A stretch of 64,000 nucleotides of DNA from Endomychus coccineus (lineage: Eukaryota; Arthropoda; Insecta; Coleoptera; Endomychidae), in assembly GCA_958510875.1 (NCBI GenBank), contig OY294068.1, positions 200,929,997-200,993,996 on the forward strand, written 5' to 3'. The stretch's first letter is position 1; every line of letters starts with the position of its first letter. Below the pieces are notes generated by a model, which worked only from the letters and a program-made list of their open reading frames with translations, had not been told where the DNA came from and ran no database searches. Shown in pieces: positions 36,554-50,324 of this stretch. A program made the translations under genes and the position numbers.

Positions 36554-39500
36554 CAAACTTGGGAATCACAGATTTTGAATAATTCAAATAGCCAAAACTG
36601 AAACTCCCACGACTGAACAGCCTGTATAATGAATAATTGAACACATTGAATCTGACAAACTGAAGTTAAACAAAGGGATAAGAAGTAAAGTAAGTCAGTT
36701 GAGCAGTCAACGCGATTAAACGGTCTGTGTATTGAGAGAATTGAATGTCTTTCTATGGAATGAAATCAAAATTCAAGCAAGGATCATGTTTCAATCAGTT
36801 ATTGTGTCGAGAGGTATGTCATTGGGAAGAATTGAACCGTACAATGAAAAAAGGTGTTCAAACTTGGGAAACGCAGATTTTGAATAATTCAAATAGCCAC
36901 CACTGAAACTCCCACGACTGAACAGCCTGTATAATGAATAATTGAACACATTGAATATGACAAAATGAAGTCAAACAAAGGGATAAGAAGTAAAGTAAGT
37001 CAGTTGAGAAGTCAACGCGATTAAACGGTCTGTGTATTGAGAGAATTGAATGTCTTTCTATGGAATGAAATCAAAATTCAAGCAAGGATCATGTTTCAAT
37101 CAGTTATTGTGTCGAGAGGTATGTCATTGGGAAGAATTGAACCGTACAATGAAAAAAGCTGTTCAAACTTGGGAATCGCAGATTTTGAATAATTCAAATA
37201 GCCACCACTGAAACTCCCACGACTGAACAGCCTGTATAATGAATAATTGAAAACATTGAATCTGACAAAATGAATTCAAACAAAGGGATAAGAAGTAAAG
37301 TAAGTCAGTTGAGCAGTCAACGCGATTAAACGGTCTGTGTATTGAGAGAATTGAATGTCTTTCTATGAAATGAAATCAAAATTCAAGCAAGGATCATGTT
37401 TCAATCAGTTTTTGTGTCGAGAGGTATGTCATTGGGAAGAATTGAACGCCGTACAATGAAAAAAGCTGTTCAAACTTGGGAATCGCAGATTTTGAATAAT
37501 TCAAATAGCCACCACTGAAACTCCCACGACTGAACAGCCTGTATAATGAATAATTGAAAACATTGAATCTGACAAAATGAATTCAAACAAAGGGATAAGA
37601 AGTAAAGTAAGTCAGTTGAGCAGTCAACGCGATTAAACGGTCTGTGTATTGAGAGAATTGAATGTCTTTCTATGAAATGAAATCAAAATTCAAGCAAGGA
37701 TCATGTTTCAATCAGTTTTTGTGTCGAGAGGTATGTCATTGGGAAGAATTGAACGCCGTACAATGAAAAAAGCTGTTCAAACTTGGGAATCGCAGATTTT
37801 GAATAATTCAAATAGCCACCACTGAAACTCCCACGACTGAACAGCCTGTATAATGAATAATTGAACACATTGAACCTGACAAAATGAATTCAAACCAAGG
37901 GATAAGAAGTAAAGTAAGTCAGTTGAGCAGTCAACGCGATTAAACGGTCTGTGTATTGAGAGAATTGAATGTCTTTCTATGGAATGAAATCAAAATTCAA
38001 GCAAGGATCATGTTTCAATCAGTTATTGTGTCGAGAGGTATGTCATTGGGAAGAATTGAACCCCGTACAATGAAAAAAGCTGTTCAAACTTGGGAATCGC
38101 AGATTTTGAATAATTCAAATAGCCACCACTGAAACTCCCACGACTGAACAGCCTGTATAATGAATAATTGAACACATTGAATCTGACAAAATGAATTCAA
38201 ACCAAGGGATAAGAAGTAAAGTAAGTCAGTTGAGCAGTCAACGCGATTAAACGGTCTGTGTATTGAGAGAATTGAATGTCTTTCTATGGAATGAAATCAA
38301 AATTCAAGCAAGGATCATGTTTCAATCAGTTATTGTGTCGAGAGGTATGTCATTGGGAAGAATTGAACCCCGTACAATGAAAAAAGCTGTTCAAACTTGG
38401 GAATCGCAGATTTTGAATAATTCAAATAGCCACCACTGAAACTCCCACGACTGAACAGCCTGTATAATGAATAATTGAACACATTGAATCTGACAAAATG
38501 AATTCAAACCAAGGGATAAGAAGTAAAGTAAGTCAGTTGAGCAGTCAACGCGATTAAACGGTCTGTGTATTGAGAGAATTGAATGTCTTTCTATGAAATG
38601 AAATCAAAATTCAAGCAAGGATCATGTTTCAATCAGTTATTGTGTCGAGAGGTATGTCATTGGGAAGAATTGAACCCCGTACAATGAAAAAACCTGTTCA
38701 AACTTGGGAATCGCAGATTTTGAATAATTCAAATAGCCACCACTGAAACTCCCACGACTGAACAGCCTGTATAATGAAAAATTGAACACATTGAATCTGA
38801 CAAAATGAATTCAGACCAAGGGATAAGAAGTCAGTTGAGCAGTCAACGCGATTAAACGGTCTGTGTATTGAGAGAATTGAATGTCTTTCTATGAAATGAA
38901 ATCAAAATTCAAGCAAGGATCATGTTTCAATCAGTTATTGTGTCGAGAGGTATGTCATTGGGAAGAATTGAACCCCGTACAATGAAAAAAGCTGTTCAAA
39001 CTTGGGAATCGCAGATTTTGAATAATTCAAATAGCCACCACTGAAACTCCCACGACTGAACAGCCTGTATAATGAATAATTGAACACATTGAATCTGACA
39101 AAATGAATTCAAACCAAGGGATAAGAAGTAAAGTAAGTCAGTTGAGCAGTCAACGCGATTAAACGGTCTGTGTATTGAGAGAATTGAATGTCTTTCTATG
39201 GAATGAAATCAAAATTCAAGCAAGGATCATGTTTCAATCAGTTATTGTGTCGAGAGGTATGTCATTGGGAAGAATTGAACCGTACAATGAAAAAAGCTGT
39301 TCAAACTTGGGAATCGCAGATTTTGAATAATTCAAATAGCCACCACTGAAACTCCCACGACTGAACAGCCTGTATAATGAATAATTGAACACATTGAATC
39401 TGACAAAATGAATTCAAACCAAGGGATAAGAAGTAAAGTAAGTCAGTTGAGCAGTCAACGCGATTAAACGGTCTGTGTATTCAGAGAATTGAATGTCTTT

Positions 39501-42500
39501 CTATGAAATGAAATCAAAATTCAAGCAAGGATCATGTTTCAATCAGTTATTGTGTCGAGAGGTATGTCATTGGGAAGAATTGAACCGTACAATGAAAAAA
39601 GCTGTTCAAACTTGGGAATCGCAGATTTTGAATAATTCAAATAGCCACCACTGAAACTCCCACGACTGAACAGCCTGTATAAAGAATAATTGAACACATT
39701 GAATCTGACAAAATGAATTCAAACCAAGGGATAAGAAGTCAGTTGAGCAGTCAACGCGATTAAACGGTCTGTGTATTGAGAAATGTCTTCTATGAAATGA
39801 AATCAAAATTCAAGCAAGGATCATGTTTCAATCAGTTATTGTGTCGAGAGGTATGTCATTGGGAAGAATTGAACCGTACAATGAAAAAAGCTGTTCAAAC
39901 TTGGGAATCGCAGATTTTGAATAATTCAAATAGCCACCACTGAAACTCCCACGACTGAACAGCCTGTATAAAGAATAATTGAACACATTGAATCTGACAA
40001 AATGAATTCAAACCAAGGGATAAGAAGTCAGTTGAGCAGTCAACGCGATTAAACGGTCTGTGTATTGAGAAATGTCTTTCTATGAAATGAAATCAAAATT
40101 CAAGCAAGGATCATGTTTCAATCAGTTATTGTGTCGAGAGGTATGTCATTGGGAAGAATTGAACCGTACAATGAAAAAAGCTGTTCAAACTTGGGAATCG
40201 CAGATTTTGAATAATTCAAATAGCCACCACTGAAACTCCCACGACTGAACAGCCTGTATAAAGAATAATTGAACACATTGAATCTGACAAAATGAATTCA
40301 AACCAAGGGATAAGAAGTCAGTTGAGCAGTCAACGCGATTAAACGGTCTGTGTATTGAGAAATGTCTTTCTATGAAATGAAATCAAAATTCAAGCAAGGA
40401 TCATGTTTCAATCAGTTATTGTGTCGAGAGGTATGTCATTGGGAAGAATTGAACCGTACAATGAAAAAAGCTGTTCAAACTTGGGAATCGCAGATTTTGA
40501 ATAATTCAAATAGCCACCTCTGAAACTCCCACGACTGAACAGCCTGTATAATGAATAATTGAACACATTGAATCTGACAAAATGAATTCAAACCAAGGGA
40601 TAAGAAGTAAAGAAGTCAGTTGAGCAGTCAACGCGATTAAACGGTCTGTGTATTGAGAGAATTGAATGTCTTTCTATGGAATGAAATCAAAATTCATGCA
40701 AGGATCATGTTTCAATCAGTTATTGTGTCGAGAGGTATGTCATTGGGAAGAATTGAACCGTACAATGAAAAAAGCTGTTCAAACTTGGGAATCGCAGATT
40801 TTGAATAATTCAAATAGCCACCACTGAAACTCCCACGACTGAACAGCCTGTATAATGAATAATTGAAAACATTGAATCTGACAAAATGAATTCAAACAAA
40901 GGGATAAGAAATCAGTTGAGCAGTCAACGCGATTAAACGGTCTGTGTATTGAGAGAATTGAATGTCTTTCTATGGAATGAAATCAAAATTCAAGCAAGGA
41001 TCATGTTTCAATCAGTTATTGTGTCGAGAGGTATGTCATTGAAAAAAGCTGTTCAAACTTGGGAATCGCAGATTTTGAATAATTCAAATAGCCACCACTG
41101 AAACTCCCACGACTGAACAGCCTGTATAATGAATAATTGAACACATTGAATCTGACAAAATGAATTCAAACCAAGGGATAAGAAGTAAAGTAAGTCAGTT
41201 GAGCAGTCAACGCGATTAAACGGCCTGTGTATTGAGAGAATTGAATGTCTTTCTATGGAATGAAATCAAAATTCAAGCAAGGATCATGTTTCAATCAGTT
41301 ATTGTGTCGAGAGGTATGTCATTGGGAAGAATTGAACCCCGTACAATGAAAAAAGCTGTTCAAACTTGGGAATCGCAGATTTTGAATAATTCAAATAGCC
41401 ACCACTGAAACTCCCACGACTGAACAGCCTGTATAATGAATAATTGAACACATTGAATCTGACAAAATGAATTCAAACCAAGGGATAAGAAGTAAAGTAA
41501 GTCAGTTGAGCAGTCAACGCGATTAAACGGTCTGTGTATTGAGAGAATTGAATGTCTTTCTATGAAATGAAATCAAAATTCAAGCAAGGATCATGTTTCA
41601 ATCAGTTATTGTGTCGAGAGGTATGTCATTGGGAAGAATTGAACCCCGTACAATGAAAAAAGCTGTTCAAACTTGGGAATCGCAGATTTTGATTAATTCA
41701 AATAGCCACCACTGAAACTCCCACGACTGAACAGCCTGTATAATGAATAATTGAACACATTGAATCTGACAAAATGAATTCAGACCAAGGGATAAGAAGT
41801 CAGTTGAGCAGTCAACGCGATTAAACGGTCTGTGTATTGAGAGAATTGAATGTCTTTCTATGAAATGAAATCAAAATTCAAGCAAGGATCATGTTTCAAT
41901 CAGTTATTGTGTCGAGAGGTATGTCATTGGGAAGAATTGAACCGTACAATGAAAAAAGCTGTTCAAACTTGTGAATCGCAGATTTTGAATAATTCAAATA
42001 GCCACCACTGAAACTCCCACGACTGAACAGCCTGTATAATGAATAATTGAAAACATTGAATCTGACAAAATGAATTCAAACAAAGGGATAAGAAATCAGT
42101 TGAGCAGTCAACGCGATTAAACGGTCTGTGTATTGAGAGAATTGAATGTCTTTCTATGAAATGAAATCAAAATTCAAGCAAGGATCATGTTTCAATCAGT
42201 TATTGTGTCGAGAGGTATGTCATTGGGAAGAATTGAACCCCGTACAATGAAAAAAGCTGTTCAAACTTGGGAATCGCAGATTTTGAATAATTCAAATAGC
42301 CACCACTGAAACTCCCACGACTGAACAGCCTGTATAATGAATAATTGAACACATTGAATCTGACAAAATGAATTCAAACCAAGGGATAAGAAGTAAAGTA
42401 AGTCGGTTGAGCAGTCAACGCGATTAAACGGTCTGTGTATTGAGAGAATTGAATGTCTTTCTATGAAATGAAATCAAAATTCAAGCAAGGATCATGTTTC

Positions 42501-45500
42501 AATCAGTTATTGTGTCGAGAGGTATGTCATTGGGAAGAATTGAACCCCGTACAATGAAAAAAGCTGTTCAAACTTGGGAATCGCAGATTTTGAATAATTC
42601 AAATAGCCACCACTGAAACTCCCACGACTGAACAGCCTGTATAATGAATAATTGAACACATTGAATCTGACAAAATGAATTCAAACCAAGGGATAAGAAG
42701 TCAGTTGAGCAGTCAACGCGATTAAACGGTCTGTGTATTGAGAAATGTCTTTCTATGAAATGAAATCAAAATTCAAGCAAGGATCATGTTTCAATCAGTT
42801 ATTGTGTCGAGAGGTATGTCATTGGGAAGAATTGAACCGTACAATGAAAAAAGCTGTTCAAACTTGGGAATCGCAGATTTTGATTAATTCAAATAGCCAC
42901 CACTGAAACTCCCACGACTGAACAGCCTGTATAATGAATAATTGAACACATTGAATCTGACAAAATGAATTCAGACCAAGGGATAAGAAGTCAGTTGAGC
43001 AGTCAACGCGATTAAACGGTCTGTGTATTGAGAGAATTGAATGTCTTTCTATGAAATGAAATCAAAATTCAAGCAAGGATCATGTTTCAATCAGTTATTG
43101 TGTCGAGAGGTATGTCATTGGGAAGAATTGAACCCCGTACAATGAAAAAAGCTGTTCAAACTTGGGAATCGCAGATTTTGATTAATTCAAATAGCCACCA
43201 CTGAAACTCCCACGACTGAACAGCCTGTATAAAGAATAATTGAACACATTGAATCTGACAAAATGAATTCAAACCAAGGGATAAGAAGTCAGTTGAGCAG
43301 TCAACGCGATTAAACGGTCTGTGTATTGAGAAATGTCTTTCTATGAAATGAAATCAAAATTCAAGCAAGGATCATGTTTCAATCAGTTATTGTGTCGAGA
43401 GGTATGTCATTGGGAAGAATTGAACCGTACAATGAAAAAAGCTGTTCAAACTTGGGAATCGCAGATTTTGATTAATTCAAATAGCCACCACTGAAACTCC
43501 CACGACTGAACAGCCTGTATAATGAATAATTGAACACATTGAATCTGACAAAATGAATTCAGACCAAGGGATAAGAAGTCAGTTGAGCAGTCAACGCGAT
43601 TAAACGGTCTGTGTATTGAGAGAATTGAATGTCTTTCTATGAAATGAAATCAAAATTCAAGCAAGGATCATGTTTCAATCAGTTATTGTGTCGAGAGGTA
43701 TGTCATTGGGAAGAATTGAACCGTACAATGAAAAAAGCTGTTCAAACTTGTGAATCGCAGATTTTGAATAATTCAAATAGCCACCACTGAAACTCCCACG
43801 ACTGAACAACCTGTATAATGAATAATTGAACACATTGAATCTGACAAAATGAATTCAAACCAAGGGATAAGAAGTAAAGTAAGTCAGTTGAGCAGTCAAC
43901 GCGATTAAACGGCCTGTGTATTGAGAGAATTGAATGTCTTTCTATGGAATGAAATCAAAATTCAAGCAAGGATCATGTTTCAATCAGTTATTGTGTCGAG
44001 AGGTATGTCATTGGGAAGAATTGAACCCCGTACAATGAAAAAAGCTGTTCAAACTTGGGAATCGCAGATTTTGAATAATTCAAATAGCCACCACTGAAAC
44101 TCCCACGACTGAACAGCCTGTATAATGAATAATTGAACACATTGAATCTGACAAAATGAATTCAAACCAAGGGATAAGAAGTAAAGTAAGTCAGTTGAGC
44201 AGTCAACGCGATTAAACGGTCTGTGTATTGAGAGAATTGAATGTCTTTCTATGAAATGAAATCAAAATTCAAGCAAGGATCATGTTTCAATCAGTTATTG
44301 TGTCGAGAGGTATGTCATTGGGAAGAATTGAACCCCGTACAATGAAAAAAGCTGTTCAAACTTGGGAATCGCAGATTTTGATTAATTCAAATAGCCACCA
44401 CTGAAACTCCCACGACTGAACAGCCTGTATAATGAATAATTGAACACATTGAATCTGACAAAATGAATTCAGACCAAGGGATAAGAAGTCAGTTGAGCAG
44501 TCAACGCGATTAAACGGTCTGTGTATTGAGAGAATTGAATGTCTTTCTATGAAATGAAATCAAAATTCAAGCAAGGATCATGTTTCAATCAGTTATTGTG
44601 TCGAGAGGTATGTCATTGGGAAGAATTGAACCGTACAATGAAAAAAGCTGTTCAAACTTGTGAATCGCAGATTTTGAATAATTCAAATAGCCACCACTGA
44701 AACTCCCACGACTGAACAGCCTGTATAATGAATAATTGAACACATTGAATCTGACAAAATGAATTCAAACCAAGGGATAAGAAGTAAAGTAAGTCAGTTG
44801 AGCAGTCAACGCGATTAAACGGTCTGTGTATTGAGAGAATTGAATGTCTTTCTATGAAATGAAATCAAAATTCAAGCAAGGATCATGTTTCAATCAGTTA
44901 TTGTGTCGAGAGGTATGTCATTGGGAAGAATTGAACCCCGTACAATGAAAAAAGCTGTTCAAACTTGGGAATCGCAGATTTTGAATAATTCAAATAGCCA
45001 CCACTGAAACTCCCACGACTGAACAGCCTGTATAATGAATAATTGAACACATTGAATATGACAAAATGAATTCAAACCAAGAGATAAGAAGTAAAGTAAG
45101 TCAGTTGAGCAGTCAACGCGATTAAACGGTCTGTGTATTGAGAGAATTGAATGTCTTTCTATGGGATGAAATCAAAATTCAAGCAAGGATCATGTTTCAA
45201 TCAGTTATTGTGTCGAGAGGTATGTCATTGGGAAGAATTGAACCCCGTACAATGAAAAAAGCTGTTCAAACTTGGGAATCGCAGATTTTGAATAATTCAA
45301 ATAGCCACCACTGAAACTCCCACGACTGAACAGCCTGTATAATGAATAATTGAACACATTGAATCTGACAAAATGAATTCAAACCAAGGGATAAGAAGTA
45401 AAGTAAGTCAGTTGAGCAGTCAACGCGATTAAACGGTCTGTGTATTGAGAGAATTGAATGTCTTTCTATGAAATGAAATCAAAATTCAAGCAAGGATCAT

Positions 45501-48500
45501 GTTTCAATCAGTTATTGTGTCGAGAGGTATGTCATTGGGAAGAATTGAACCCCGTACAATGAAAAAAGCTGTTCAAACTTGGGAATCGCAGATTTTGAAT
45601 AATTCAAATAGCCACCACTGAAACTCCCACGACTGAACAGCCTGTATAATGAATAATTGAACACATTGAATCTGACAAAATGAATTCAAACCAAGGGATA
45701 AGAAGTAAAGTAAGTCAGTTGAGCAGTCAACGCGATTAAACGGTCTGTGTATTCAGAGAATTGAATGTCTTTCTATGGAATGAAATCAAAATTCAAGCAA
45801 GGATCATGTTTCAATCAGTTATTGTGTCGAGAGGTATGTCATTGGGAAGAATTGAACCGTACAATGAAAAAAGCTGTTCAAACTTGGGAATCGCAGATTT
45901 TGAATAATTCAAATAGCCACCACTGAAACTCCCACGACTGAACAGCCTGTATAAAGAATAATTGAACACATTGAATCTGACAAAATGAATTCAAACCAAG
46001 GGATAAAAAGTAAAGTAAGTCAGTTGAGCAGTCAACGCGATTAAACGGTCTGTGTATTCAGAGAATTGAATGTCTTTCTATGAAATGAAATCAAAATTCA
46101 AGCAAGGATCATGTTTCAATCAGTTATTGTGTCGAGAGGTATGTCATTGGGAAGAATTGAACCGTACAATGAAAAAAGCTGTTCAAACTTGGGAATCGCA
46201 GATTTTGAATAATTCAAATAGCCACCACTGAAACTCCCACGACTGAACATCCTGTATAATGAATAATTGAACACATTGAATCTGACAAAATGAATTCAAA
46301 CCAAGGGATAAGAAGTAAAGTAAGTCAGTTGAGCAGTCAACGCGATTAAACGGTCTGTGTATTGAGAGAATTGAATGTCTTTCTATGAAATGAAATCAAA
46401 ATTCAAGCAAGGATCATGTTTCAATCAGTTATTGTGTCGAGAGGTATGTCATTGAGAAGAATTGAACCCCGTACAATGAAAAAAGCTGTTCAAACTTGGG
46501 AATCGCAGATTTTGAATAATTCAAATAGCCACCACTGAAACTCCCACGACTGAACAGCCTGTATAAAGAATAATTGAACACATTGAATCTGACAAAATGA
46601 ATTCAAACCAAGGGATAAGAAGTCAGTTGAGCAGTCAACGCGATCAAACGGTCTGTGTATTGAGAGAACTGAATGTCTTTCTATGAAATGAAATCAAAAT
46701 TCAAGCAAGGATCATGTTTCAATCAGTTATTGTGTCGAGAGGTATGTCATTGGGAAGAATTGAACCGTACAATGAAAAAAGCTGTTCAAACTTGGGAATC
46801 GCAGATTTTGAATAATTCAAATAGCCACCACTGAAACTCCCACGACTGAACAGCCTGTATAATGAATAATTGAAAACATTGAATCTGACAAAATGAATTC
46901 AAACAAAGGGATAAGAAGTCAGTTGAGCAGTCAACGCGATTAAACGGTCTGTGTATTGAGAGAATTGAATGTCTTTCTATGAAATGAAATCAAAATTCAA
47001 GCAAGGATCATGTTTCAATCAGTTATTGTGTCGAGAGGTATGTCATTGGGAAGAACTGAACCGTACAATGAAAAAAGCTGTTCAAACTTGGGAATCGCAG
47101 ATTTTGAATAATTCAAATAGCCACCACTGAAACTCCCACGACTGAACAGCCTGTATAATGAATAATTGAACACATTGAATCTGACAAAATGAATTCAAAC
47201 AAAGGGATAAGAAGTAAAGTAAGTCAGTTGAGCAGTCAACGCGATTAAACGGTCTGTGTATTGAGAGAACTGAATGTCTTTCTATGAAATGAAATCAAAA
47301 TTCAAGCAAGGATCATGTTTCAATCAGTTATTGTGTCGAGAGGTATGTCATTGGGAAGAATTGAACCGTACAATGAAAAAAGCTGTTCAAACTTGGGAAT
47401 CGCAGATTTTGAACAATTCAAATAGCCACCACTGAAACTCCCACGACTGAACAGCCTGTATAATGAATAATTGAAAACATTGAATCTGACAAAATGAATT
47501 CAAACAAAGGGATAAGAAGTCAGTTGAGCAGTCAACGCGATTAAACGGTCTGTGTATTGAGAGAATTGAATGTCTTTCTATGAAATGAAATCAAAATTCA
47601 AGCAAGGATCATGTTTCAATCAGTTATTGTGTCGAGAGGTATGTCATTGGGAAGAACTGAACCGTACAATGAAAAAAGCTGTTCAAACTTGGGAATCGCA
47701 GATTTTGAATAATTCAAATAGCCACCACTGAAACTCCCACGACTGAACAGCCTGTATAATGAATAATTGAACACATTGAATCTGACAAAATGAATTCAAA
47801 CAAAGGGATAAGAAGTAAAGTAAGTCAGTTGAGCAGTCAACGCGATTAAACGGTCTGTGTATTGAGAGAATTGAATGTCTTTCTATGAAATGAAATCAAA
47901 ATTCAAGCAAGGATCATGTTTCAATCAGTTATTGTGTCGAGAGGTATGTCATTGGGAAGAATTGAACCGTACAATGAAAAAAGCTGTTCAAACTTGGGAA
48001 TCGCAGATTTTGAATAATTCAAATAGCCACCACTGAAACTCCCACGACTGAACAGCCTGTATAATGAATAATTGAAAACATTGAATCTGACAAAATGAAT
48101 TCAAACAAAGGGATAAGAAGTCAGTTGAGCAGTCAACGCGATTAAACGGTCTGTGTATTGAGAGAATTGAATGTCTTTCTATGAAATGAAATCAAAATTC
48201 AAGCAAGGATCATGTTTCAATCAGTTATTGTGTCGAGAGGTATGTCATTGGGAAGAACTGAACCGTACAATGAAAAAAGCTGTTCAAACTTGGGAATCGC
48301 AGATTTTGAATAATTCAAATAGCCACCACTGAAACTCCCACGACTGAACAGCCTGTATAATGAATAATTGAACACATTGAATCTGACAAAATGAATTCAA
48401 ACAAAGGGATAAGAAGTAAAGTAAGTCAGTTGAGCAGTCAACGCGATTAAACGGTCTGTGTATTGAGAGAATTGAATGTCTTTCTATGAAATGAAATCAA

Positions 48501-48910
48501 AATTCAAGCAAGGTTCATGTTTCAATCAGTTATTGTGTCGAGAGGTATGTCATTGGGAAGAATTGAACCGTACAATGAAAAAAGCTGTTCAAACTTGGGA
48601 ATCGCAGATTTTGAATAATTCAAATAGCCACCACTGAAACTCCCACGACTGAACAGCCTGTATAATGAATAATTGAAAACATTGAATCTGACAAAATGAA
48701 TTCAAACAAAGGGATAAGAAGTCAGTTGAGCAGTCAACGCGATTAAACGGTCTGTGTATTGAGAGAATTGAATGTCTTTCTATGGAATGAAATCAAAATT
48801 CAAGCAAGGATCATGTTTCAATCAGTTATTGTGTCGAGAGGTATGTCATTGGGAAGAATTGAACCGTACAATGAAAAAAGCTGTTCAAACTTGGGAATCG
48901 CAGATTTTGA
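36554..48910 (+). repeat. Distal part of satellite A, mixed full and shortened monomers
   Basis: Beyond the 13.76-kb duplication the array mixes ~305-bp monomers with shortened forms. One deletion removes 9 bp ('aagaagtaaagtaagtcag' becomes 'aagaagtcag'). A second removes 6 bp ('tattgagagaattgaatg' becomes 'tattgagaaatg'). Monomers with both are about 289-290 bp, for example three in a row at about 39737, 40026 and 40316. Other local variants are 'gtataaagaataatt', 'gattttgattaattc', 'gaacgccgtac' (two in tandem, 37446 and 37753) and 'cttgtgaatcg'. None of the signatures of the 13.76-kb block (such as 'gaacaggctg') occur here. Confidence 0.88.
46916..48719 (+). repeat. 601-bp dimer higher-order repeat at the right end of satellite A
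   Basis: Short monomers ('aagaagtcagttg' at about 46916, 47517, 48117 and 48719) alternate with full-length ones (47206, 47813 and 48414). The dimer period is 600-602 bp, with 'gaactgaaccgt' also alternating. This is a separate, small-scale amplification from the 13.76-kb one. Confidence 0.85.
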
Positions 48911-50324
48911 AGGACTCGACAGCACCTATTTGAACTACTGAAACTAGTAAACCAGTATGTCCTAGCAATTTCTGATTCTGGAGATGAGACTTAAGTGATA
49001 TTGTTTGTAACTCATTGCTTGTTGACAACAGCTTGTATGTTATAACCACTTAGCTACTTGGAACTTTGCTTGTGAAGACATAAAATGGTAAAAAACAATA
49101 TCCTAAACCTAAATATGCAACTGAAATTCATGAGATAATAATTAGCAATAAATTCACTATGCTGGTTTTCTACTTCATCCATGTCCGTCAAGTGTGGGCC
49201 TGGGCTTTCTCATCTCGAATTAGTTGGAGTAACAGAAAAATCCATACGATGGAACACCTGCAGAAATAAGATATATGTATCAATGAAAGCATCACTGCTA
49301 CTGATATAAGCAAACAAATATTATTCTACAAAATTTAGAGCATACTTCTAATCAAAAAGTTTAAGGAGCTAGTGGAAATCTTCTATTCGTAATTAGTTTC
49401 GCACTTTGACGTAAAACAATTAGTACATTTTGAATGTTCTTGTTGAGTTTTTGTAGAAATTTCGAGACAATCACTTTTCAAGTTTTACGTTATTAATGTA
49501 TTACATACAATGATTATTTTCTAACTCTACCTTACAATCAACTACTTTAAAGTCATAATAATGTTTTAATCGCGTCATCATTTGATTAACACTTCTGTTG
49601 ATTCTTACCTTAATCTCGCCTCGTATGTCCACTTGTTGTTGTATGTTGTATCTCCAAAATTTGTTCATTTGAACAACCCATACGAGCATGTAAAATGATA
49701 AATGGGCATAAGTTCATCGCAATAACCAAATTGTACAATATAACATTTAAAAATTGGAAAATGTTTGTATACACACTTTGGAAGTAAATACCTGACTACC
49801 TACTGCGATACAATAGAACTAAATCAATTTGAAGAACAAATATACATATAAATGAGACAATTACTAACAAAATGAACTTATCACACCAACTCGCTCATGC
49901 AACAAGTGCCATGAAACATTTTTCCTATTGTTTAATCTTCATGATCACATGAACAGGTGATTAGACCAGAAGGGTACAGTTTTGATATCTTTTCCTTCGT
50001 ATGAATAATAGTGCAAAGTCATAGTTATCCTAATAATAGTAATTCAAATAGGAGGCATACGTAAATAATGAGGGCAATGACCTATTCAGTTAAAGGGTAT
50101 TTTTAAAGATCGATTTTTATGTACAATCCCCTCAATTTCTAAAAAAATTCTGATCTCAAACAATCTAGAAAACATCATGTGATAAGTATAGTCTTATCAC
50201 ATAAAGTTATCCAGTATGAAGTATTCGAAACCGCATTAGTTCACAAATATATTTTTTTTAAATCATTGCACTACTAACAGAATTGATCGAAGCTAAGGAT
50301 AAGAAAATGTAAATGGTTAAAGAA
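48911..50324. other. AT-rich spacer between the two satellite arrays, no supported gene
   Basis: About 1.4 kb without tandem repetition. The only sizeable frame (49501-49689, minus strand, 62 codons) has no recognisable motif. It shares no obvious sequence with the foldback elements. The first bases after the array ('ctactgaaact') may be a diverged fragment of a satellite A monomer. Otherwise I see nothing assignable. Confidence 0.7.

Larger units (their letters stand above)
8453..48910 (+). repeat. Satellite array A, ~305-bp monomer, roughly 130 tandem copies
   Basis: Head-to-tail array without interruption. Each monomer begins 'tagccaccactgaaactccc' and runs through 'cagtcaacgcgattaaacgg', 'aggatcatgtttcaatcagt' and 'cttgggaatcgcagattttg'. 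Spacing of 'tagcc' is 305-307 bp in the first monomers (8453, 8761, 9067, 9372, 9677). Common variant sites are 'gaaccccgt' versus 'gaaccgt', 'caaacaaaggg' versus 'caaaccaaggg', and 'gaacacatt' versus 'gaaaacatt' or 'gaacacaca'. These mark higher-order organisation. Many copies carry an EcoRI site (GAATTC). One copy near 41040 lacks 22 bp. Both array edges are abrupt. I see no selected coding frame: 305 is not a multiple of 3, and common 1-2-bp indels break every frame. A pericentromeric or heterochromatic role is an inference. Confidence 0.98.

Noticed and set aside
8453..48910. CRISPR array
   Set aside because: Monomers are ~305 bp, contiguous and lack unique spacers; the context is eukaryotic.
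48759..48941. 60-codon plus-strand frame at the end of array A
   Set aside because: It is the last satellite monomer running into flanking DNA; the same stretch is shifted or stopped in other monomers.
49501..49689. 62-codon minus-strand frame in the spacer
   Set aside because: No recognisable motif and no second exon; a donor-like 'aaggtaaga' inside it is not enough to call an exon.
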